From an uncultured cyanobacterium (GTDB lineage: Bacteria > Cyanobacteriota > Cyanobacteriia > PCC-6307 > Cyanobiaceae): a DNA stretch of 64,000 bases. The notes under the pieces are model-generated. The model saw only the letters and a list, made by a program, of their open reading frames with translations. It was not told the origin of the DNA and did not search any database. Location: the NCBI GenBank assembly GCA_903871775.1, contig CAIQIA010000016.1, positions 124,001 through 188,000 of the forward strand. Direction: 5' to 3'. Both the position numbers and the translations under genes were made by a program. The stretch's first letter is position 1. Each line of letters begins with the position of its first letter. Below, one piece after another: positions 1 to 7,214 of this stretch.

Positions 1-298
1 TCAGCTTGCCGGAGTCAGTGCCGAGGAACTGGGCAGATTCAATGACCTGACCACCACCGAGAACAGCAATGTTGGCGGCACCACCACCAACATTCAGTCG
101 GTTGTTGGTACCGGTCAGAACGACGTTCTGAGGAGCAGACTCGAAGTTGGTTGTGGAGTAGGTGGTGGTCTGGCCGCCCAACAGTGTGCCGCTCGGGGCG
201 GTGGCATCAACCGAATTGGCGTTGGTATTCGGTGGTGCTACCGGGACCGCCAGAGGCGACGTGAAAATCGAAAGGGTCGAGGTGTTGGTAACAGTCAT
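1..298 (-). CDS. N-terminus of a Thr/Asn/Gly-rich protein, candidate type I secretion substrate (partial)
   Basis: The reading frame starts with ATG at 298-296 on the minus strand and stays open for 99 codons to the window edge, so only the N-terminus is visible. It begins MTVTNTSTLSIFTSPLAVP, is rich in Thr, Asn, Ser and Pro, and then shows Gly-Gly-Gly and Asn/Val repeats (LNVGGG, IAVLGGGQVI) like the start of a beta-roll or beta-helix surface protein. There is no signal peptide, as expected for proteins exported by type I secretion. An ABC exporter and HlyD adaptor lie at 7.2-11.3 kb. The substrate role is inferred; the C-terminal secretion signal would lie outside the window. Confidence 0.6.
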   Translation of the reverse strand, partial: MTVTNTSTLSIFTSPLAVPVAPPNTNANSVDATAPSGTLLGGQTTTYSTTNFESAPQNVVLTGTNNRLNVGGGAANIAVLGGGQVIESAQFLGTDSGKL

Positions 299-442
299 TG
301 GTCGGCCCTGAAGCGGTGATGGAGTGCTTGAGCAGAAATTACCACGTCGAGATGCAATTCCGGAGCGATCCAGCCGCAGGGGGGCGCCCATGTCAGCAAT
401 CGCGGATTAGGGGTCTCTCAGAAACACGCAGCGCCTGGCCCC

Positions 443-1459
443 TCAGAGCTGCTGCCACAGGGCCAGGGCGTCGCGCAGCAACGTGCGGCGGCACTGGCCC
501 GCCAGCCGACTCGACAACCGTGGATAGGGTTCGGGCGCCACATTCCAGGCCTGGCCAAGGATCTGGGCGGCCTCCGGGGGCCATTCCCTTTGCGGCAGTC
601 CCAGGAATCGCCCCACCCGCTGACAGGCTGCTGCCGGATCAATCACCAGATCTTCAAAGCGCAGCACAAGGATTTGGTGTTCCTGGTAACAACGATGCCA
701 GCGCCTGATCTGGTCCACGTAGAGACTGCCCGCCAGACAATTGGGTGCCCGCCATCCCAGCACCGCCCGTTGCTCGGGGGTGAGAGCCGCCAGCGACTGC
801 AGTTCGGCATCAATCAGCGTTTCGGCCTCGTCGCTGCCCCCCAGCAGACGCTGACGATGCTGAAACCAGCTCAGGGCGCGCCGCAGGGGCTCGCGCAGCA
901 GCACGATCAACCTTGCCTCGGGCATCAGCGCCGCCGCCCGCTCGGGGGCCTGGGGATCCTGCAGGTAATCGGGCGTGGCCTCGATGGCCAGGCGCCCCTG
1001 CAGCCGCGCCGGTGAGGGGAACTGCATGCGATACCAGGCCTCGCCCCACGACCAGCGGCCATCGAAAAAATGCAGCTCCTTGCGGGGGTGGCGCCAGAGT
1101 TCGGGAAAGACCTCGAGATAAGCCAGCAGCGATGTGGTGCCGCTCTTGGGAGCGCCGATGAGCAGCACCCGGGGCAGCGCCCCCTCGTCGTGGGGATCAG
1201 CGAGGGCCCCCCGGGCCAGGCGACGGGCCAGGTCGCGGTCGCCCGACACCCATTCCCAGTCAGACCGCACCCAGCGGAGCAGTGGTGGGGTCCCGTCGTC
1301 GAGGGGCAGCTGGCGCAGCAGTGGCAACAGGGCGCCGATGGTGGCGTCGTCGAGGGACTGAAAATGCAGGGCCCGGGCGAGATCGGCCCGCCCCGGGTCG
1401 GCCTGCAACCCCTGCAGCAGCCCGCGGGCCCGCGCCACGGCCCCGTCACCGTCAGGCAT
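443..1459 (-). CDS. Sulfotransferase (PAPS-dependent, NodH/heparan-sulfotransferase-like)
   Basis: A 338-residue protein of usual length for Sulfotransfer_1-type enzymes, which move sulfate from PAPS to sugar hydroxyl or amino groups. The 5'-phosphosulfate loop is GAPKSGTTS (residues 102-110). The 3'-phosphate-binding segment is IVLLREPLRRALSWF (about 185-199). KELHFFD (about 127-133) and the EATPDYL motif also fit the family. About 95 residues precede the catalytic domain and are not recognised. The start overlaps the end of the upstream TPR gene by 8 bp, so it is the last gene of a three-gene minus-strand operon (5343 to 443). The acceptor is unknown; context suggests a surface glycan. Confidence 0.85.
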   Translation of the reverse strand: MPDGDGAVARARGLLQGLQADPGRADLARALHFQSLDDATIGALLPLLRQLPLDDGTPPLLRWVRSDWEWVSGDRDLARRLARGALADPHDEGALPRVLLIGAPKSGTTSLLAYLEVFPELWRHPRKELHFFDGRWSWGEAWYRMQFPSPARLQGRLAIEATPDYLQDPQAPERAAALMPEARLIVLLREPLRRALSWFQHRQRLLGGSDEAETLIDAELQSLAALTPEQRAVLGWRAPNCLAGSLYVDQIRRWHRCYQEHQILVLRFEDLVIDPAAACQRVGRFLGLPQREWPPEAAQILGQAWNVAPEPYPRLSSRLAGQCRRTLLRDALALWQQL

Positions 1460-2738
1460 CAGCGCTGGGGGCCAGCAGTTCCCACCCCTGCTGCCGCAGC
1501 ACCACCTCGCTGCCGGGCCCCGGCAGGGTGAGCCCCACGGGCTGCAGCCGCCAGGCGCCCGGCAGCCAGGCAGATCCGAGGGTCAGGGGCAGCACGCGGT
1601 CAGGCCCCCGCTCGAGCAGCACCAACCGCTGGCGGCCCGGCGACGGCTCGACCGGTGGGGTGGCCTCGGCCGACCACAGCCCCCGTTCGCTCTCGGGCAC
1701 GAGCCCCGCCTCCTCAAGCCGTTCTCGCACCCCCACCGGATCGCGGCTTGCCCACGGCTGCACCGGCAGACCCGCCGGCAGCAGGTCATGGGCCCGGGCC
1801 CAGAGCAGCGGCGCCAGGCTGCGGCCGTGGATCACCTCCAGGCGGCCCACGGCCTGCAACCGCTGGCGCAGGGGCAGCCGCACCGCCAGCCCCGGAGGTG
1901 GCGGGGCTGAACGTCGCCAGGCCTGCCGCCGGGCCAGCGGCGTGCGGCCCCAGCTCTGGCGCAGTTCGTCGTCATCGGGCAGGGCCCCGAGCTCCTCGAG
2001 CACCTCGAGGGTGCGCCACCCGCCCACCTCAAGCAAAATGCGCGCCCGCAGCCTGAGGCCCCAGGGATGGCCGGGGGCAAAGCCCAGGCCGGCCTCGGCG
2101 GCCTCGAGGGCCTCGTCGTGCTGCCGCTGCAGCCGCAGCACCCGGGCGAGCTCGAACCACACCACCGCCTGGGCCACGTCCTGCCGCAGCGAGGTGCGGA
2201 ACCAGCGTTCGGCCTGCCAGGCGTCGCCCCGGCGGAAGGCCGTCACCCCCAGGCGGTTGCAGGCGGGGGGCTCAAGGCCAGAACGCACCGCCAGGTGCCG
2301 CAGCAGCGCTTCGGCCACCCCGTCGTGGTCGAGGGCCAGGCAGAGGTCGGCCATGCCCAGCTGCACGGCCTCGGGCGGCGCCTCCCCCGCCAGGGCGGCC
2401 CGCACCAGGGCCGGTGGCACCGGTGCGGCCGGCTGGCTGCGCAGATGCTCCAGCAGATCCCGCCAGGCGGGGGGCAGGTCGGCAGCGGTGAGAAGGTCAA
2501 CGGTGCCGGCCGCCTGGGGCCCCTCGAGCCGGCGGCGGGCCCGGGCCAGATCCGGCTCGCGGTCAGCAACGCCGGTGGGCACCAGGCTGAGGGTGCGCCA
2601 GCGCGCCGCCTCGGCGGTCCAGCCCTCCCGCAACAGCCGATCGGCCAGGCGGCCGCACAAAATCAGAAGCTCCTCTTCGGGCAGCTCGCCGGCCAGCTGC
2701 TCGAGCAGGGCCGTGTCGTCGGCCGGTTCAGATGCCAT
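1452..2738 (-). CDS. TPR-containing protein of unknown function
   Basis: A 428-residue protein without a recognisable catalytic domain. The middle (about residues 155-235) contains TPR-like helical pairs, for example the AVVWFELARVLRLQRQ helix followed by EALEAAEAGLGFAPGHPW. The C-terminal 150 residues are rich in Leu, Arg and Pro and are not recognised. It overlaps the upstream glycosyltransferase gene by 11 bp and the downstream sulfotransferase gene by 8 bp, so the three are probably translated together. A scaffold role for the two enzymes is plausible but inferred. No motif suggests it is itself a glycosyltransferase. Confidence 0.6.
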   Translation of the reverse strand: MASEPADDTALLEQLAGELPEEELLILCGRLADRLLREGWTAEAARWRTLSLVPTGVADREPDLARARRRLEGPQAAGTVDLLTAADLPPAWRDLLEHLRSQPAAPVPPALVRAALAGEAPPEAVQLGMADLCLALDHDGVAEALLRHLAVRSGLEPPACNRLGVTAFRRGDAWQAERWFRTSLRQDVAQAVVWFELARVLRLQRQHDEALEAAEAGLGFAPGHPWGLRLRARILLEVGGWRTLEVLEELGALPDDDELRQSWGRTPLARRQAWRRSAPPPPGLAVRLPLRQRLQAVGRLEVIHGRSLAPLLWARAHDLLPAGLPVQPWASRDPVGVRERLEEAGLVPESERGLWSAEATPPVEPSPGRQRLVLLERGPDRVLPLTLGSAWLPGAWRLQPVGLTLPGPGSEVVLRQQGWELLAPSADA

Positions 2739-5343
2739 CGGGCAGACCTCCGGTCTGGCGCAGATGCTGCAGCACCGTGATCAGCGGGTCGTGGTCGAGC
2801 ACGATGGGTTCGGCGATGGGGGCATCAAAGAACAGATCGCTGTAGAGCGGCGGCGGCAGCTGAGGTTGTTCGAGCCGCCGGTGCTGCAGTCGCCGGTGGG
2901 CGGCGATGGCATGGAAGTAGCGCGGTCCGTAGCGAGTCTGAACCAGCTCGAGCACCACGGTGCCCGCCCCGCAGAAGGCCAGGTTGGCGAGGGCGCTGCC
3001 GTGGGGGGCCACCACCACCCGGGCCGCCGCCAGGGCTGCAGCCTGGTCGGCCAGGGCCAGCCCCTGCAGATCCAGCGGTTCGAGCGGCACCCCAGCCGCG
3101 GCCGCCGCCGCCAGCAGCTCGGCCTCCCCCCAGACCGGCCGCCGCAACGACGGGGCCCGCCCCAGCCAGAGCCAGCGGTCGCCGGGCCCATCCACCGTTC
3201 CGGCCGGCAACAACCGTTCGCGCAGCCAGTCGATCACCCGCGGCGAAGGTTCGCCGAAGGGGGCGATCCAATCGGGCACGATCAGCTCGGCAGCCTCCAG
3301 GTGGGGGTGGTCGGCGGCGGCGATCCAGCGGTCGCGCGGCACCAGCCGGTCGATGCCGAGGGCCTCGAGCAGGGCCGGCTGGCCGGCGTTGTGCCACAGA
3401 TGCAGCCGCGGGCGCTCCTCGGGGGCCAGGCGTTCGAGGGCCAGGCCGAGGCGCGGGGCCAGCTCGAGCAGCTGGTGGTAGTAGACCTCGGCCGACAGTT
3501 CGGCCACCGCCAGCACCGGCCCGTCGACCACCAGGGGCTCGGCGGCCGGGCGGGGCGGCGGCAGCGGGTCGGCGTGCAGGCAGGCGCTGCCCCCCAGCGG
3601 GTAGCGGCGGCAGAGGGGTTCGAGGGGCACCCCGCCCCGGTCTTCGACGGCGACCGCCAGGGTGTTGCCCCAGGGGTCGCTGGCCGGCGGGCGGATCCAG
3701 ATGCGACCCCGGGGCAGCCGGTGCAGGCGAAACGGGCGCGGCGGCGGCGCGCTGGCGGGCGCGAGGCTGGGGCAACGGGGGCAGTCGGGCCCCAGGCACT
3801 GTTCCAGCGGCGGCTGCCAGGGGGCGAAGGCGTCGGCCGCCATCGGATCGTCGGGGGGCAGCAGCCGCCGCAGGGCCTCGGCCGCCGCCGGCTCCTGCGG
3901 CTGCAGCAGGCGGGCCAGCAGTTCGGCGGTGAGGGGTCGGGGGTCGAGGGCGAACAGGGTCTCGAGCCGTTCTTCGACCTGGCGGCGGCCGCGGCCCCAC
4001 TGCAGCCGCACCTGCCCCAGCAGCAGCTGCTGAAGACCGGTGAGCAGCACGGGCACCGCCGTGGGTTCGACGCCATCCCAGGCCAGCAGTGCCTCGATCC
4101 AGCGCAGGGCCCGGCGCCGCTGGCGGGCCAGGGCATCGGGCTCGGGGGGCTGGGCCTGCCACCAGGGCCAGAGGCGATCGGGGGCCCAGGGGGCCCAGGC
4201 CGGCTGGCAGCGGGCGTCGAGGTCGGCCTGCAGCTGCTGGCGCCAGAGGGCCAGGCCGGCGCTGGGGGCCCCGGCCACCAGCAGCCGCCAGCCGTGGTGA
4301 TGGCGGTCGGCGGCGGTGGCAGCAGCAGGGGGATCGGTCGGCGGCGGCTCGCCGCAGGGGCGCCCGCGCAGCAGGCTGCTGAGCTGCTGCCAGAAGGGGG
4401 AGGCGAGCAGGTCGTCGATCGCCACGGGCGTGCCGGCGCGGGCGCCCTGCTGCACGACCATCCCGGCGAGGGACCACCAGCTGCGGGCGGGGCCGTAGGG
4501 GCTGAGGCGCCAGCTCTCGAGCAGCAGCTGCTGGGCCAGGGCCGGTTCCCCCTGCTGCCAGGCATACCAGCCGCACCAGACGCGGGTGCCGTGGCGCAGC
4601 CTGACGGCGCTGGCCTGGAGGGGATGGTCGGCGGGCAGGGCGGCGAGGTGCTGCTCGAGCACCGCCACCAGCCCCTGCACCTGCCCCGCCACCGACCGGC
4701 TGGCCCCGGCCCCATGCACCCGGTAACCGCAGAGGCAGCGGCGCAGCCAGGCCCCCGGCGCCCCGGCCAGGGCCAGGCGCAGCAGCAGGTCGACATCTTC
4801 GGCATGGGCCAGGGAGGGGTCGAAGCCCCCCACCCGCTCGAACCAGTCACGGCGCAGCATCCAGGCGCTGGGCAGCACGGCCTTGTGCAGAAAGGCCGGC
4901 AGCGGCTCGAAGCCCGCCCCCTCGGCCCAGGGGGAGACCTCGGCCAGCACCCGGTCGTGGTCATCGATGCGGCGCCAGCCGCAGAGGCTCTGGGCCAGGG
5001 CCGGATCGGCGTTGAGCTGGGCGGCCTGCAGGGCCAGCCGGCCGGGGTAGGCCAGGTCGTCGGCGTCGAGAAAGGCGATGAGGGGCGCGGTCGCCGCGGC
5101 GACACCGGCATTGCGGGCCGCCGACACCCCCTGGCCGCCGGCGTCGAGCAGCTGCAGGGGCACATCGGGCCGCAGGCCGGGCCACACCTGGGCGATCAGG
5201 TCGGCGGAGCCGTCGCTGGAGCCGTCATCGACCGCCACCAGCTCAAAGGCGACCCCCTCCTGGGCCGCCAGGGCGGCCAGGGTTCTGGACAGCCAGCCAA
5301 CTGCATTCCTGAACGGAATCACGAGTGAGACGCATGCAATCAT
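2728..5343 (-). CDS. Bifunctional glycosyltransferase: N-terminal GT2 and C-terminal GT61 (DUF563)
   Basis: The 871-residue protein starts at ATG 5343 (MIACVSLVIPFRN); the frame is open further upstream, but that would overlap the divergent gene. Residues 5-240 form a GT-A, family 2 domain: VSLVIPFRN, VAVDDGSSDGS and the metal-binding FLDADD motif. The middle is Pro/Ala/Arg-rich and unassigned. The last 300 residues resemble GT61/DUF563 enzymes, with VVAPHGSALANLAFC followed by VLELVQTRYGPRYF. It probably adds two sugars to a glycan. It heads the minus-strand operon and is divergent from the TPR gene at 5378, leaving only 34 bp between start codons. Confidence 0.8.
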   Translation of the reverse strand: MIACVSLVIPFRNAVGWLSRTLAALAAQEGVAFELVAVDDGSSDGSADLIAQVWPGLRPDVPLQLLDAGGQGVSAARNAGVAAATAPLIAFLDADDLAYPGRLALQAAQLNADPALAQSLCGWRRIDDHDRVLAEVSPWAEGAGFEPLPAFLHKAVLPSAWMLRRDWFERVGGFDPSLAHAEDVDLLLRLALAGAPGAWLRRCLCGYRVHGAGASRSVAGQVQGLVAVLEQHLAALPADHPLQASAVRLRHGTRVWCGWYAWQQGEPALAQQLLLESWRLSPYGPARSWWSLAGMVVQQGARAGTPVAIDDLLASPFWQQLSSLLRGRPCGEPPPTDPPAAATAADRHHHGWRLLVAGAPSAGLALWRQQLQADLDARCQPAWAPWAPDRLWPWWQAQPPEPDALARQRRRALRWIEALLAWDGVEPTAVPVLLTGLQQLLLGQVRLQWGRGRRQVEERLETLFALDPRPLTAELLARLLQPQEPAAAEALRRLLPPDDPMAADAFAPWQPPLEQCLGPDCPRCPSLAPASAPPPRPFRLHRLPRGRIWIRPPASDPWGNTLAVAVEDRGGVPLEPLCRRYPLGGSACLHADPLPPPRPAAEPLVVDGPVLAVAELSAEVYYHQLLELAPRLGLALERLAPEERPRLHLWHNAGQPALLEALGIDRLVPRDRWIAAADHPHLEAAELIVPDWIAPFGEPSPRVIDWLRERLLPAGTVDGPGDRWLWLGRAPSLRRPVWGEAELLAAAAAAGVPLEPLDLQGLALADQAAALAAARVVVAPHGSALANLAFCGAGTVVLELVQTRYGPRYFHAIAAHRRLQHRRLEQPQLPPPLYSDLFFDAPIAEPIVLDHDPLITVLQHLRQTGGLPDGI

Positions 5344-5377
5344 GGCCCGACGACCTCGATCTAAAGGAACTGTTCCA

Positions 5378-6403
5378 ATGGCGATGCGACGTCCCAGTCT
5401 GCGACGGGCCCTGATCCGCTTCCTGGGCGGCAACGCCGGCGACACCCCCGCCCAGGCCCCCCTGCCCACCCCCGAACCCGAATCTGACGGGGCCGAGCGG
5501 GCCTACGCCTACGCCGAACAACTGAACCTGCAGGGGGCCCCCGACCTGGCCGCCGCCTTCTACCGCCAGGCCTACATCCAGCTGCTGTCAAGCCTCGGCA
5601 GCGGGCGACCGGCGCTGCCGCCGGCCCGCAGCCCCCTGCCGGTGGCGCCGCTGACCATGGCCACCGCCCCGGCCCCGATGGCCCCGGCCCCGATGGCAAC
5701 CGCCCCCGCGGCAGGGGTCACCCCCCTGCGGCCGGTGGAGGCCCCGCGGGCCAGCAGCGCTGACCTGCAGCAGCGCTTCAACCAACTCAAAGAAGCCCTC
5801 GAGCCCGGCAACGCCGCCGCCATCGAGCAGGAACTGATGACCCTGGGCCGGGCCGGCTTCAAGGATCCCGACCTGCTGAACAGCCTGGGCCTGGCCACCC
5901 TGCTGCAGCAGCGCACCGACGACGCCGAGCGTTATTTCCGCGCGACGCTGCAGCAGCAGCCCGAACACTTCAGGGCCATGGTCAACCTGGGGGGCCTGTG
6001 CCTGAGCACCGGCCGCCTCGACGAGGCCCAGCGGCTGCTGCAGCGGTCGCTCGAGCTGGTCGACGCCGACAGCCCCGCCGCCCTGGCCCCGCTCACCAAC
6101 CTGTCGCTGACCCAGCTGCAGCTGGGGCGGCCGATGGAATCGGCCCAGCTGGTGCTGCGGGTGCTGCGCATCAAGCCCGACCACCTCAAGCCCCACACCC
6201 TCGAGCAGGCGGCCGCCACCCTGCAGGAGATGGGCGATGAAGACGGCCTGCTCACGGTGCTGCAGCAACTGCGCCGCCAGCAGCCTTCGCCCGACCTGAG
6301 CCGCCGCCTGGCCGAACTGCTCGAGCGCCGCGGCCAGTTCCAGGAAGCGGCCCTGCTCTACCGCGACCTGCTCGGCCCGGTGCCCACCGGCGCCGCCGCC
6401 TGA
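5378..6403 (+). CDS. TPR-repeat protein, first gene of the type I secretion operon
   Basis: A 341-residue protein. The start (MAMRRPSLRRALIRF) is supported by AAAGGA at 5363-5368, a good ribosome-binding site, unusual in this window. The basic N-terminus is followed by an Ala/Pro/Met low-complexity linker (about residues 75-110). Four or five TPR-like units follow (about 140-335), e.g. GLATLLQQRTDDAERYFRA and MVNLGGLCLSTGRLDEAQRLL. Its stop lies one base before the start of the isomerase gene, so it belongs to the TPR-isomerase-ABC-HlyD operon. A role in gathering substrate or the export apparatus is inferred. Confidence 0.7.
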   Translation: MAMRRPSLRRALIRFLGGNAGDTPAQAPLPTPEPESDGAERAYAYAEQLNLQGAPDLAAAFYRQAYIQLLSSLGSGRPALPPARSPLPVAPLTMATAPAPMAPAPMATAPAAGVTPLRPVEAPRASSADLQQRFNQLKEALEPGNAAAIEQELMTLGRAGFKDPDLLNSLGLATLLQQRTDDAERYFRATLQQQPEHFRAMVNLGGLCLSTGRLDEAQRLLQRSLELVDADSPAALAPLTNLSLTQLQLGRPMESAQLVLRVLRIKPDHLKPHTLEQAAATLQEMGDEDGLLTVLQQLRRQQPSPDLSRRLAELLERRGQFQEAALLYRDLLGPVPTGAAA

Positions 6404-6404
6404 G

Positions 6405-7214
6405 ATGACCGACGCTGGGGGCCCCGTGCTCGCCAACCCGGCAGAGGCCTGGCGGGCGGTCACCCTGCCCGCCCCCTCCCTGCTGCAGGAGCTGGCCGCC
6501 AGCGACCTGCTCGACGGCTGGCTGCAGCGGCAGCTGCTGCAGCAGCTGGCGGGTGCCCTGGGCCCGGTGCCCTGCGATGCCGACACGCTGCTGGCCTACG
6601 GGAACCGGCTGGGGTTGCCCAGCCTCGAGGCCCTCGACCTGTGGCGGGAGCAGCGGCAGCTGACGCTGCCCCAGCTCGAGGGTCTGGCCACCTTCGCCGA
6701 GGCCGTGGCCCAGGCCAGCGAGGCGGTCTGGGCCGACCAGGTGCCGTCGCTGTTTCTCGAACGCCGCGAGCGTTACGACAGTGTCACCCTCAGCCTGGTG
6801 CGGGTGCGCGATGCCGACCTGGCGATGGAGCTGTTCTTTCAGCTGCAGGAGGGCTCGCTTGATTTCAGCGAAGCGGTGCGTCGCTACGGCGAAGAGCCCG
6901 ATCGCCGCAGCCGCGGCCTGGTGGGGCCGGTGGCCGTGCACAACCTGCATCCGGTGATGGCCCAGGTGGTGCGCCGCCATCCCCCCGGCACCCTGATCCC
7001 ACCGCTCGACATCAGCGGCATGCAGCACCTGGTGCGGGTCGAGGCCTTTGAGGCCGCCCAGCTGACCGAACCAATCCGGCAGCAGCTGCTGGGGGAGCTG
7101 CGGGGCCGCTGGCTGGGGGACCAGCTGGGCCAGCTGCGCCAGCGCCTCGCCCAGGCGGCCACCCCCGTCGCCCCGATGCCCGTGGGCACCCCCGCCAGCC
7201 AGGAGGCCGCATGA
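6405..7214 (+). CDS. Parvulin-type peptidyl-prolyl isomerase of a type I secretion operon
   Basis: A 269-residue protein. Residues about 126-218 fit a rotamase (PPIC-type) domain: VTLSLVRVRDADLAMELFF, then DFSEAVRRYGEEP, then RGLVGPVAVHNLHP, ending with HLVRVEAFEAA. The first 120 residues are helical and resemble the SurA-like N-terminal regions of cyanobacterial homologues. No signal peptide or membrane segment is visible, so it probably acts in the cytoplasm on proteins awaiting export. The stop overlaps the next start by 4 bp (ATGA), indicating coupling to the ABC exporter. The key active-site residues were not checked against an alignment. Confidence 0.7.
   Translation: MTDAGGPVLANPAEAWRAVTLPAPSLLQELAASDLLDGWLQRQLLQQLAGALGPVPCDADTLLAYGNRLGLPSLEALDLWREQRQLTLPQLEGLATFAEAVAQASEAVWADQVPSLFLERRERYDSVTLSLVRVRDADLAMELFFQLQEGSLDFSEAVRRYGEEPDRRSRGLVGPVAVHNLHPVMAQVVRRHPPGTLIPPLDISGMQHLVRVEAFEAAQLTEPIRQQLLGELRGRWLGDQLGQLRQRLAQAATPVAPMPVGTPASQEAA

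Noticed and set aside
1282-5328. A 1348-codon open frame on the plus strand
   Set aside because: It is antisense to the TPR and GT2-GT61 genes, whose conserved motifs are clear; long antisense frames are expected in such GC-rich DNA.
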